From the NCBI GenBank assembly GCA_016875695.1, contig VGPB01000017.1, forward strand, positions 1 to 18,366: a stretch of 18,366 nucleotides of DNA, given 5' to 3'. Positions 7,223 through 14,957 of this stretch are shown here, piece by piece; positions within the stretch are counted from its first letter, which is position 1; every line of letters begins with the position of its first letter. A program made the translations under genes and the position numbers. The notes beneath the pieces are model-generated. The model ran no database searches, was not told the DNA's origin, and saw only the letters and a list, made by a program, of their open reading frames with translations. Source of the stretch: Chloroflexota bacterium. Its GTDB lineage: Bacteria; Chloroflexota; Dehalococcoidia; UBA2979.

Positions 7223-8263
7223 CTACGCCACGCGCTGCGGCATGTCGGCGAACGGCCGCCCCAGCGCCGCGCCGAGCGCCGCGCCCGCGCGCATGAGCGC
7301 CGCGAAGTTCGCCGGCGTCAGCGACTGCGCCCCGTCCGACAGCGCGTGGTCCGGGCTGGGGTGCACCTCGATCATCAGCCCGTCGGCGCCCACGGCCAGG
7401 CTCGCCATCGACATCGGCTTCACGAGGTACCACTTCCCGGTGCCGTGCGACGGGTCTGAGATCACCGGCAGATGGCTCAGTCGTCGCACTAGCGCGATCG
7501 CGTTCAGGTCCAGCGTGTTGCGCGTCGCCGTCTCGAACGTGCGGATGCCGCGCTCGCACAGGATCACGTTCGGGTTGCCCTGGTTCAGGATGTACTCCGC
7601 CGCCAGCAGCCACTCTTCGATCGTCCCGGCCAGCCCGCGCTTCAGCATCACCGGCTTGCCGGTTTTGCCGGCCTCCTCCAGCAGCACGAAGTTCTGCATG
7701 TTGCGCGCGCCGATCTGCAGCACGTCCGAGTACTGCGCCACCGCGGCCACGTCGCGCACTGACAGCAGCTCGCTGATCACCGGCATGCCGAATTCGTCGC
7801 CCGCGCGGCGCAGCAGTTGCAGCCCGGGCACGCCCATGCCCTGGAATGAGTACGGCGAGCTGCGCGGCTTGAACGCTCCGCCGCGCAGGATGTGCGCGCC
7901 GCCGTCGCGCACCCCGCGCGCCGCCTCCCACAACTGCGACTCGCTCTCGATCGAGCACGGGCCGGCCATCACGACCGGACGCCCGCCCCCGACTGCCACG
8001 CCGTGCGGCAGCCGCACCACCGTGTCGTCCTGCTGCACCTCGCGGCTTGCGAGCTTGTACGGCTTGGACACCCGCAGCACCTCGTCCACGCCGTCCATCG
8101 TTCCCAGCTCGTCACGCAGCTCCGGGTACACGTTGCCCAGCACCGCGATCACCGTCCGCGACTCGCCCACGATCTCCTGCCCGCGCAGCCCGAGGTCCAC
8201 GAGCCGCGCGATGACCGCGTTCCGTTGCGCTTCCGTCCCCGCTGCACTCATCACCACGATCAC
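7223..8263 (-). CDS. aroF: 3-deoxy-7-phosphoheptulonate (DAHP) synthase, type Ib
   Basis: A 346-aa enzyme that condenses phosphoenolpyruvate with erythrose 4-phosphate, the first step of the shikimate pathway. The first 70 or so residues form a small ferredoxin-like regulatory domain (RLVDLGLRGQEIVGESRTVI). The catalytic barrel shows AGPCSIES, RGGAFKPRSSPYSFQG, QIGARNMQN, LKRGLAGTIEEW and SDPSHGTGKW, as in AroF/AroG Ib proteins of Bacillus and Thermotoga. The start is GTG 8263, giving the usual VIVVM opening and a GTGA overlap with the aroH stop. Placed at the end of the trp set with a chorismate mutase just upstream, it would raise carbon flow into aromatics when Trp-tRNA is uncharged. In related enzymes the extra N-terminal domain binds Tyr or Phe; whether that holds here is not visible. 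Confidence 0.95.
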   Translation of the reverse strand: MIVVMSAAGTEAQRNAVIARLVDLGLRGQEIVGESRTVIAVLGNVYPELRDELGTMDGVDEVLRVSKPYKLASREVQQDDTVVRLPHGVAVGGGRPVVMAGPCSIESESQLWEAARGVRDGGAHILRGGAFKPRSSPYSFQGMGVPGLQLLRRAGDEFGMPVISELLSVRDVAAVAQYSDVLQIGARNMQNFVLLEEAGKTGKPVMLKRGLAGTIEEWLLAAEYILNQGNPNVILCERGIRTFETATRNTLDLNAIALVRRLSHLPVISDPSHGTGKWYLVKPMSMASLAVGADGLMIEVHPSPDHALSDGAQSLTPANFAALMRAGAALGAALGRPFADMPQRVA

Positions 8264-8646
8264 GGCGTCGCCTCCACATGCTGTTCGCTCACAAGGTCGG
8301 GTCGCAACGCGCGCGCCCCGCGCAGATAGATGTGCCGTAGCTCGTGCTGCCCCAGCTCCGTGTTCACGTGCATCAGGATGCGCAGGCAGCGCGGCAGGCT
8401 GCCCGGCACGTTCATCTCGTGGCCGCACATCAGCGCCACGTCGGTCCAGCCCGCGCTTCGTGCTGCCACCGCCGGAAACTCTGCGTTCAGGTCCGGCGTC
8501 GTCGTGAAGATGATCGACGCCACGTGGTCGCGCGCCACGTCGTTCGCGCGCACGATCTCTGCCAGCAGCTCGCTCGCGGCGTCGAGGATCGCCTCGCGCG
8601 TGTTCGTGTCTACCGTCGTCGCCCCGCGGATCCCGCGCACCAGCAT
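8260..8646 (-). CDS. aroH: Chorismate mutase, AroH (monofunctional) type
   Basis: A 128-aa protein of the Bacillus AroH trimeric fold, converting chorismate to prephenate for Phe and Tyr synthesis. It opens with the hallmark MLVRGIRGATTV. Residues matching the active site of the B. subtilis enzyme are Arg7, Arg63, Cys74, Glu77 and Arg89, and the C-terminal signature IYLRGARALRPDL is present. The ATG at 8646 overlaps the trpA TGA by one base (TGATG), so the two are probably coupled. Placing it inside a Trp-regulated train is odd, because it draws chorismate away from tryptophan; co-expression with aroF may balance the branches. Confidence 0.95.
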   Translation of the reverse strand: MLVRGIRGATTVDTNTREAILDAASELLAEIVRANDVARDHVASIIFTTTPDLNAEFPAVAARSAGWTDVALMCGHEMNVPGSLPRCLRILMHVNTELGQHELRHIYLRGARALRPDLVSEQHVEATP

Positions 8647-9482
8647 CAGTCGCCGCCCCCGCCACTGCGGCTACTGCTACGGCCACATAGCTCCGCCGTG
8701 AACGCCCGCACCGCCGCCGCGCGCTCCGCGCGCGGCGCCCCGGCCACCGCCTGCACCAGCGCGCTCCCCACGATCACGGCGTCCGCGAGCGCGCCGACTG
8801 CCGTCACCTGCGCCCGCGTCGAGATGCCGAAGCCCACCGCGAGCGGCAGCGCCGTCTGCGCGCGCACCCGCGCCACGAACTCCGGCAGCCCCTCCGCCAC
8901 CGCCGCGCGCGCTCCCGTCACGCCGGTCACGCTCACGCAGTAGATGAACCCGCTCGCGTGCCGCGCCACCAGCGCGATGCGCTCCGCCGTCGAGGTCGGC
9001 GCCAGCAGGTACACCACGTGCACGCCGGCCGCCTGCGCCACTCGCTCGAGCTTGCTCGCCTCCTCAGGCGGCAAATCGACGACCACGAGCCCGTCGACGC
9101 CCGCCGCAGCGGCGTCCCGCACGAAGCGTTCCAGGCCGTAGGCTAACAGCGTGTTGCAGTATCCCATGAGTAGCAGCGGCATGCGCACGCCCGCGGCACG
9201 GATCGCCGCCGCCTGCCCCAGCACCGCCGCCGGCGTCGCGCCCGCGGCCAGCGCCTGCTGATACGCCGCCTGGTTCGTCACCCCGTCGGCCAGCGGGTCG
9301 CTGAACGGGATGCCCAGCTCCAGCGCGTCCATCCCCCCGGCCTCGGCCGCCTCCGCGATCGCCACGCTGGCGTCGAGCTCCGGCCAGCACCCCGGCACGA
9401 AGCCGATGAGCGCCGTCCGCCCCTCCGCCCGCGTCCGGGCGAACAGCTCCCCGAGCCGGTCCGTGGTCGCTACGCCCATCAT
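8646..9482 (-). CDS. trpA: Tryptophan synthase alpha chain
   Basis: A 278-aa (beta/alpha)8 barrel that cleaves indole-3-glycerol phosphate to indole and glyceraldehyde 3-phosphate and passes indole to TrpB. Catalytic Glu55 and Asp66 sit in ELGIPFSDPLADG, with the spacing of E. coli Glu49 and Asp60. The phosphate-binding part is AVGFGISTRAQV. After the Asp the usual GPxIQ reads GVTNQ, a mild departure. Two adjacent ATGs (9482, 9479) could start it. It is separated from trpB by a CPBP protease gene and a 54-nt gap, which is unusual because trpB and trpA are normally adjacent. The C-terminal tail (SSSRSGGGGD) is low-complexity and overlaps aroH. Confidence 0.95.
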   Translation of the reverse strand: MMGVATTDRLGELFARTRAEGRTALIGFVPGCWPELDASVAIAEAAEAGGMDALELGIPFSDPLADGVTNQAAYQQALAAGATPAAVLGQAAAIRAAGVRMPLLLMGYCNTLLAYGLERFVRDAAAAGVDGLVVVDLPPEEASKLERVAQAAGVHVVYLLAPTSTAERIALVARHASGFIYCVSVTGVTGARAAVAEGLPEFVARVRAQTALPLAVGFGISTRAQVTAVGALADAVIVGSALVQAVAGAPRAERAAAVRAFTAELCGRSSSRSGGGGD

Positions 9483-9536
9483 GGCTGCGCCTGCATGCGA
9501 GGGAGAGTACCAGCGCTCACCTGCGCCTGCGAGCGC

Positions 9537-10274
9537 TCAGCCGGCGCCGTCCAGCGCCAGCTGCAGCGCGAACGAGGCCCCGTTGAACAGCCCGTGCACC
9601 GCGACCGGCACCCACAGCGACTCGCTCGCCTCGTACGCCCACGCCAGCAGCGCGCCCACCATCACGAACGGCACCAGCACGCCCACGTCGAGGTGGAACG
9701 CCGCAAAGACTGCCGCGCTCACTGCGATTCCGGGCGCCACCCCCCACAGCCGCCGGAATTCCCGGTAGAGCAGCCCCCGGAAGAACAGCTCCTCCCCGAG
9801 CGGTGCGCCGGCCACCACCGACAACCCCAGCACCGTCAGCTCCGCTCCCCCCACCCCGTCCAGTGCCAGCGCGTTGCCGTCGCTCAGCCCCGACGTCTCG
9901 ACGCCCACGGCCTCAAGCGCCATGAGCGCGAGCTGGTACGCGATGAGCGCCGCGTAGATGCCTAGCCACGCCACCCCGAGCGGCCACCACCGCCGCGGCC
10001 GGACGACGCCGAGGTCGCGCGCCCGCAGCCCGCGCCGCCACGCCAGCCCCACCACGATCGCGCCCAGCCCCAGCTCGAAGCCCAGCGTCGCCGCCGCGAC
10101 CACCACGCCGCCCTCGAGGTCTGACCCGCTCACCGCCGCGTAGGCAGCCAGCAGGATCGAGAGCCCCACGATGCTCGCGACGAGCAGCGCCGCCCCCAGC
10201 AGCAGGTCATTCGCCCGCCACTCCCCGCGCGGCGGCTCTGGCCCCGCGGCCTCGAGTGGCGGATCGGCGAACAC
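9537..10274 (-). CDS. CPBP-family intramembrane metalloprotease (Abi/CAAX-like)
   Basis: A 245-aa membrane protein with about six predicted hydrophobic segments (about 24-48, 56-79, 98-122, 145-158, 182-195 and 199-216). The conserved CPBP motifs are present: EExxxR as E161 E162...R166 in GEELFFRGLLYREF, FxxxH as FAAFH ending at His194, and HGLFN with His227 and Asn231. Glu and His form the presumed metal-dependent active site. Family members process prenylated proteins, confer bacteriocin immunity or have unknown targets; the substrate here cannot be deduced. It starts at GTG 10274, 9 nt after the trpB stop, so it is co-transcribed with the trp genes, between trpB and trpA. Its base composition matches its neighbours. 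Confidence 0.9.
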   Translation of the reverse strand: MFADPPLEAAGPEPPRGEWRANDLLLGAALLVASIVGLSILLAAYAAVSGSDLEGGVVVAAATLGFELGLGAIVVGLAWRRGLRARDLGVVRPRRWWPLGVAWLGIYAALIAYQLALMALEAVGVETSGLSDGNALALDGVGGAELTVLGLSVVAGAPLGEELFFRGLLYREFRRLWGVAPGIAVSAAVFAAFHLDVGVLVPFVMVGALLAWAYEASESLWVPVAVHGLFNGASFALQLALDGAG

Positions 10275-10283
10275 CGGTCGCGG

Positions 10284-11489
10284 CTAGAGCGTCACGCCGA
10301 GCGCGGCGGCGACGGTCCCCATGTCCTTGTCGCCGCGCCCGCTCAGGTTCACCAGCACCAGGTCGTCCGCGCCGAGCTGCGGGCACAGCTTCCATAGCTG
10401 CGCGATCGCGTGCGAGGACTCCAGCGCCGGGATAATGCCCTCCGTCTCGCACAGCAGCTGGAACGCCGCCAGCGCCTCCGCGTCCGTGATCGCCACGTAC
10501 TCCGCGCGCTCGCTCGCCTTCAGCCACGCGTGCTCGGGGCCGACGCCCGGGTAGTCCAGCCCCGCCGAGATCGAGTGCGCCTCCTGCACCTGCCCCCACT
10601 CGTCCTGCAGCAGGTAGGAGCGGGCGCCGTGCAGCACGCCCGGCCGGCCCGCCACGAGCGTCGCCGCGTGGCGGCCGGCCAGCCCTTCGCCGGCCGCCTC
10701 GACGCCCACGAGGCGCACCGCGTCGTCCTGCAGCGGCGCGAACAGGCCCATCGCGTTCGACCCGCCGCCCACGCACGCCACCGCCACCGTCGGCAGCCGC
10801 CCTTCCGCTTCGAGCAGCTGGGCGCGCGCCTCGCGCCCGATCACGGACTGGAAGTCACGCACCATCGCCGGGTACGGGTGCGGCCCCACCACCGAGCCCA
10901 GCAGGTAGTACGTGCTGCGCACGTTCGTCACCCAGTCGCGGATCGCCTCGTTGATCGCGTCCTTCAGCGTGCGCGACCCGGCGTCGACCGCGCGTACCTC
11001 GGCGCCGAGCAGCTTCATGCGGAACACGTTCAGCGATTGCCGCCGCACGTCCTCCGACCCCATGTACACGATGCACTCGAGGCTTAGCAGCGCGCACGCC
11101 GTCGCCGTCGCGACGCCGTGCTGGCCGGCGCCGGTCTCGGCGACGATGCGCCGCTTGCCCATGCGCCGCGCCAGCAGCGCCTGCGCCAGCGCGGCGTTGA
11201 TCTTGTGCGCGCCCGTGTGCGCGAGGTCCTCCCGCTTCAGGTACACCTTCGGCCCGCGCCGCTCGCCGCTCATGCGCTCCGACAGCCGCGCCGCGTACGT
11301 CAGCGGCGTCGGCCGCCCGACGTACGTGCGCAGCAGCCCGTCGAGCTCGCGCGCGAACTCCGGCGCCGCTTGCGCCTCTGCGTACGCAGCCCGCAGCTCC
11401 GCGAGCGCTGGCATCAGCGTCTCTGGTACGAACGTCCCGCCGAACTCGCCGAAGTGCCCCCCGGCGTCCGGCAGCTCGCGCGCGGTCAC
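10284..11489 (-). CDS. trpB: Tryptophan synthase beta chain
   Basis: A 401-aa PLP enzyme that joins indole and serine to make tryptophan. The PLP lysine is Lys96 in HTGAHKIN, the following ETGAGQHGVATA loop is intact, and the PLP-phosphate loop CVGGGSNAMG is near residue 240. This is the classical TrpB1 type (GEFGGTFVPETLMPAL at the N-terminus), not the TrpB2 form. The start GTG 11489 overlaps the trpF TGA in GTGA, giving the normal TrpB length; longer readings upstream are the trpF gene in another frame. The C-terminus is LSGRGDKDMGTVAAALG, as expected. Confidence 0.96.
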   Translation of the reverse strand: MTARELPDAGGHFGEFGGTFVPETLMPALAELRAAYAEAQAAPEFARELDGLLRTYVGRPTPLTYAARLSERMSGERRGPKVYLKREDLAHTGAHKINAALAQALLARRMGKRRIVAETGAGQHGVATATACALLSLECIVYMGSEDVRRQSLNVFRMKLLGAEVRAVDAGSRTLKDAINEAIRDWVTNVRSTYYLLGSVVGPHPYPAMVRDFQSVIGREARAQLLEAEGRLPTVAVACVGGGSNAMGLFAPLQDDAVRLVGVEAAGEGLAGRHAATLVAGRPGVLHGARSYLLQDEWGQVQEAHSISAGLDYPGVGPEHAWLKASERAEYVAITDAEALAAFQLLCETEGIIPALESSHAIAQLWKLCPQLGADDLVLVNLSGRGDKDMGTVAAALGVTL

Positions 11490-12244
11490 GGAGCGCCTGC
11501 GGTCGCGCGATTCGCCGCGCGCACCGCCTCGACGAACGCGCGCACGCGATCGTGGTCCTTGCGCCCCCCGCGCTCCGTCCCGCTCGACACGTCGACGCCC
11601 CACGGCCGCACTGTGCGGATCGCCTCGCCGACGTTCTCCGGCGTCAGCCCGCCCGCCAGCAGCAGCGGCATGCGGCTCGACACCTGCCGCGCCACTTCCC
11701 AGTCGAACGTGACGCCGCTCCCGCCGCGGTACGACCCGTGCGCGGAGTCCAGGTGCAGCGCGATCGCGAACCCCGGCTGCACGAGCGCGAATGGGTCTGA
11801 GGGCGAGTCCAGCGGCGAGATGTGCACCGTCTGGATCACCTGCTTCGTCACCAGCAGGCACTGCTCCCAGCTCTCGTCCCCGGACAGCTGCACTAGGTCG
11901 ACGCCCGCCTCCTCGGCCAGCTCGTTCACCTCGTCGATGGGCTGGTCGGCGAACACGCCCACCGTTAGCGGGCGCTTCACGTCGAGGTACGCGCGCAGCA
12001 GCTGCGCGCCGTGCCGGAACCACTCGCCCGACTCCTCGCGCACGTGCGGCTGCGCAGGCGGCGGCGTCGCCAGCTCGTGCTCCGCGAGCGGCCCCCCCAG
12101 CGCGCGCACCATCGCCTGCGCTTCGTCCACGTCCACCTGCCGCGACGAGCGCGCGAACACCATGCCCACGAAGTCCGCGCCCGCGGCCGCCCCCGCCAGT
12201 ACGTCTTCCGCCGTGCGATTGCCGCAGATCTTCACGTACGTCAC
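11486..12244 (-). CDS. trpF: Phosphoribosylanthranilate isomerase with an insertion
   Basis: A 252-aa (beta/alpha)8 enzyme that isomerises phosphoribosylanthranilate to the CdRP ribulose form. Catalytic Cys is in VKICGNRTAEDV, and the catalytic Asp is expected in LHLDSAHGSYRGGSGVTFDW. Phosphate binding is by LLAGGLTPENV and VDVSSGTERGGRKD. It is about 45 residues longer than usual because of an insert (about residues 49-90: PLAEHELATPPPAQPHV and following) before the LTVGVFAD strand. The common QLHGDE reads QLSGDE. The GTG start at 12244 overlaps the trpC TGA by 4 nt (GTGA). Confidence 0.93.
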   Translation of the reverse strand: MTYVKICGNRTAEDVLAGAAAGADFVGMVFARSSRQVDVDEAQAMVRALGGPLAEHELATPPPAQPHVREESGEWFRHGAQLLRAYLDVKRPLTVGVFADQPIDEVNELAEEAGVDLVQLSGDESWEQCLLVTKQVIQTVHISPLDSPSDPFALVQPGFAIALHLDSAHGSYRGGSGVTFDWEVARQVSSRMPLLLAGGLTPENVGEAIRTVRPWGVDVSSGTERGGRKDHDRVRAFVEAVRAANRATAGAP

Positions 12245-13101
12245 GCGCTCGCCTCCGCGAGCATCAGCGCGTGCGCCTCGCCTTCCAGGTCTCGTGCACG
12301 CACCAGCGCCTCGCCGACCAGGATCGCGTGCGCGCCCGCGTCCGCCATGCGTCGCGCGTCGGCCGGCCTGCGGATCGCCGACTCCGCGACCAGCGTCACA
12401 CCCGCCGGCACGAGCGCCGCGAGCCGCTTCGTCGTGCCGAGGTCCTCCGCGAACGTGCGCAGGTCGCGGTTGTTCACACCCACCACCCGCGCTCCCGCCG
12501 CGAGCGCCAAATCGAGTTCGCCCGCGTCGTGCACCTCGACGAGCGGCTCGAGCGCGTGTGCGCGCGCCAGCGCGACGAGGTCGCGCAGCGCCGCTGGCTC
12601 CAGCAGCATCACGATCAGCAGCAGCGCGTCCGCGCCATGCGCCGCCGCCTCGGCCACTTGGTACGCGTCGAACACGAAGTCTTTGCGCAGCAGGGCGGAG
12701 CGCCCTGCGTCTGCGCCGAAGGCGCAGCGCGCCGCCCGCAGGTCCGCGATCGACCCCGCAAAGAACGTCGGCTCCGTCAGCACGGACACCGCCGCCGCCC
12801 CCGCGCGCGCGTAGCGTAGTGCGAGCGCCGCCGCGTCGATGTCCGCGTCGAACACGCCCTTCGAGGGCGACGCGCGCTTGACCTCCGCCACGAGTCGCAG
12901 CCGCGCGCCCGTCGGCGAGGCCGCGCACCCTTCGCGCAGCCGCGCGACGAAGTCGACGCCCGCGCCCGGCAGCTGAGCGCCCAGCTCGGCGAGCGCCGCC
13001 TCGGGCGTCGTGCGCCGGTCCTCCGCCAGCCGCACGCGGCGGTCCGCCACGATGCGATCGAGCACCGTGCCCGTCGCGCGCACGCCGCCCGCGCTAGGCA
13101 C
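12241..13101 (-). CDS. trpC: Indole-3-glycerol phosphate synthase
   Basis: About 275-286 aa, closing the indole ring of CdRP to give indole-3-glycerol phosphate. The catalytic set is visible: EVKRASPSKG (Glu, Lys), LRKDFVFDAYQ (Lys), VEVHD (Glu), VGVNNRDL (Asn) and VAESAI (Glu, Ser), ending with the phosphate site ILVGEALVR. The start is uncertain. GTG 13101 overlaps the trpD stop by 8 nt and is used here because the other trp junctions overlap. GTG 13083 and GTG 13065 (VLDRIVADRR, nearest to typical family starts) are alternatives, and none has a strong ribosome binding site. It is a separate gene, not fused to trpF as in E. coli. Confidence 0.94.
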   Translation of the reverse strand: MPSAGGVRATGTVLDRIVADRRVRLAEDRRTTPEAALAELGAQLPGAGVDFVARLREGCAASPTGARLRLVAEVKRASPSKGVFDADIDAAALALRYARAGAAAVSVLTEPTFFAGSIADLRAARCAFGADAGRSALLRKDFVFDAYQVAEAAAHGADALLLIVMLLEPAALRDLVALARAHALEPLVEVHDAGELDLALAAGARVVGVNNRDLRTFAEDLGTTKRLAALVPAGVTLVAESAIRRPADARRMADAGAHAILVGEALVRARDLEGEAHALMLAEASA

Positions 13102-14122
13102 GGCGCCGTGTCGCCTCGACGAACGCACCGACGCACGCCGCCGCGTCGCCGCTCGCGATCGCCGTGCGCGCTGCCTCGACGCCCTGCACGAGCGTCGCAG
13201 CCAGCCCGCACACATACAGCGCCGCCCCCGCGTTCGCGACCACAAAGTCGTGCAGCGCCGGCCGGCCCTCGCCGGCGAGCAGCGCGCGCAGCAGCGTCGC
13301 GTTCTCGGCTGCCGTCCCGCCCGCCAGCTCGCTGCGCGCGTGCGTCGCGAGGCCAAGCTCGGCCGGCGTCACCGTGCGGCGCGTCACCTCTTCGCCGCGC
13401 ACCTCGAACAACGTCGTCGGCCCGCTCACCGAGATCTCGTCGAGCCCGTCCTCCGCCGTCACCACGAGTGAGTGACGCGTGCCGAGCCGCGCGAGCGCTG
13501 CGGCGAGCTTCGCCGCCAGCGCCTCGCTCGGGACGCCGAGCAGCTGGCAGTTTGCGCCCGCGGGATTCGTCAGCGGGCCCAGGATGTTGAACGCCGTGCG
13601 CACGCCCAGCTCGCGCCGCAGCGGCGCCGCGAACTTCATCGCCGGGTGGAACGCCTGCGCGAACATGAACCCCACGCCCGTCCGCTCGATGCAGTGCGCC
13701 ACCTCTTCCGGCCCCAGCGCGATCTTCGCGCCCAGCGCCTCGAGCAGGTCCGCCGACCCCGACTGCGAGGTCATCGCGCGGTTGCCGTGCTTCGCTACCT
13801 TCGCGCCTACGGCCGCCGCTACGAACGACGCCGCCGTCGACACGTTGAACGTACCGCTCGCGTCGCCGCCCGTCCCGCACGTGTCGAGCAGTGGCCGCGC
13901 TTGCACCTCCACGCGCAGCGCGCGCGCGCGCATCACGCGCGCCATACCCACGATCTCGTCGACGCTCTCGCCTTTGAGCCTGAGCGCCACGACGAACGCG
14001 CCGAACTGCGCGGCCGTCGCGCCCTCGCCCATGATCTCGTCCATGCACGCCGCGGCCTCGGCTTCCGAGAGGTCGCGCCGCTCCTCGACGAGCGCGGCGA
14101 TTCCCGTCTGCAGCGCGTTCAC
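13094..14122 (-). CDS. trpD: Anthranilate phosphoribosyltransferase
   Basis: A 342-aa enzyme that transfers phosphoribose from PRPP to anthranilate. PRPP and Mg binding is shown by CGTGGD at residues 82-87, NVSTAAS at 93-99 and KHGNRA at 111-116, followed by SGSADLLEALG. FMFAQAFHPAMKFA and FNILGPLTNPAG match the family. The start GTG 14122 overlaps the trpG TGA by 4 nt (GTGA) and gives VNALQTGIAAL, typical for the N-terminal helix. It is not fused to trpG. Confidence 0.96.
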   Translation of the reverse strand: MNALQTGIAALVEERRDLSEAEAAACMDEIMGEGATAAQFGAFVVALRLKGESVDEIVGMARVMRARALRVEVQARPLLDTCGTGGDASGTFNVSTAASFVAAAVGAKVAKHGNRAMTSQSGSADLLEALGAKIALGPEEVAHCIERTGVGFMFAQAFHPAMKFAAPLRRELGVRTAFNILGPLTNPAGANCQLLGVPSEALAAKLAAALARLGTRHSLVVTAEDGLDEISVSGPTTLFEVRGEEVTRRTVTPAELGLATHARSELAGGTAAENATLLRALLAGEGRPALHDFVVANAGAALYVCGLAATLVQGVEAARTAIASGDAAACVGAFVEATRRRA

Positions 14123-14706
14123 GCGCGCGCGCCCGCCCGCTGCGTCATCCCCAGGAAGTTGCGCAGCAGGTCGTGCCCGGCGCGCGTCATGATCGACTCC
14201 GGGTGGAATTGCACGCCCTCCATCGCGTACTGCCGGTGCCGCACGCCCATGATCACCCCGCTCTCCGCGCGCGCCGATACCTCGAGGTCCGCGGGCACCG
14301 ACTCCGGCGCGATCGCGAGCGAATGATAGCGAATCGCCTCGAACGGGTTCGGCAGCCCCGCGAATACCCCGCGGCTGTCGTGCGTCACCGCCGAGGTCTT
14401 GCCGTGCATGATCTCCCCCGCCGGCACCACCGCCGCCCCGAACGCCTGCCCGATCGCCTGGTGCCCCAGGCACACGCCCAGCAGCGGCACGCGCCCCGCC
14501 GCCGCCCGGATCAGGTCCACCGAGATGCCCGCCTCGTCCGGCGTGCACGGCCCCGGCGACACGACGATGCGCTCCGCGCCCATCGCGAGCGCGTCCTCCA
14601 CCGACAGCTGGTCGTTGCGAAACACCTCGACGTTCGCGCCCAGCTCCGAGAGGTACTGGTACAGGTTGTACGTGAACGAGTCGTAGTTATCGATTAGCAG
14701 CAGCAT
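14119..14706 (-). CDS. trpG: Anthranilate synthase component II (glutamine amidotransferase)
   Basis: A 195-aa class I amidotransferase that supplies ammonia from glutamine to TrpE. The triad is Cys79 in GVCLGHQAIG, with His168 and Glu170 in QFHPESI. The N-terminal LLLIDNYDSFTYNL and SPGPCTPDEAG are diagnostic for TrpG/PabA. The ATG at 14706 is preceded by GAGGAG about 7 nt upstream. It may also serve p-aminobenzoate synthesis, as in Bacillus; no pabB is in the window. A 248-nt spacer with a repeat separates it from the upstream gene. Confidence 0.95.
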   Translation of the reverse strand: MLLLIDNYDSFTYNLYQYLSELGANVEVFRNDQLSVEDALAMGAERIVVSPGPCTPDEAGISVDLIRAAAGRVPLLGVCLGHQAIGQAFGAAVVPAGEIMHGKTSAVTHDSRGVFAGLPNPFEAIRYHSLAIAPESVPADLEVSARAESGVIMGVRHRQYAMEGVQFHPESIMTRAGHDLLRNFLGMTQRAGARA

Positions 14707-14957
14707 CGTTCACTCCTCGGGCACGCAGTCCGCGCGCGCATCTGGTGTCACACCGCTCGCACGATGCGCTTTTCTGGCGAATGAACCGCGCATTTGCCCC
14801 GTCTGCCTCGGCATCGTAGTTCCGGGGACGTTTCGCGGCTGACCAGACGAACCGCTGTCGGCTCCATAGCGGGCTGCGCGAGGGGCGCAGCCCCTCGCAA
14901 GAAGGGTGGGCGGGTGGGTCCCTCGGCCCGGAGGGCCGTACTTATCCCGGTTCGCCA
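14707..14957. other. Spacer between the Nudix/DinB gene and trpG
   Basis: The only long gap inside the gene train. It holds repeat copy B at 14878-14938, next to the upstream gene's stop, and the trpG ribosome binding site near 14714-14720. The part at 14740-14850 is visibly less GC-rich than the genes around it. I found no convincing internal promoter on the minus strand, though this is the natural place for one. Confidence 0.5.
14878..14938. repeat. Two-hairpin dispersed repeat, copy B
   Basis: The stems GCGAGGGGC / GCCCCTCGC (14878-14898, loop gca) and CGGCCC / GGGCCG (14924-14938, loop gga) are identical to those of copy A at 3696-3761. They are joined by a similar G-rich spacer (GAAGGGTGGGCGGGTGGG) in the same orientation. 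Differences fall in the loops and spacer, not the stems. Here the element lies inside a transcription unit, just after the Nudix/DinB stop. Confidence 0.7.
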
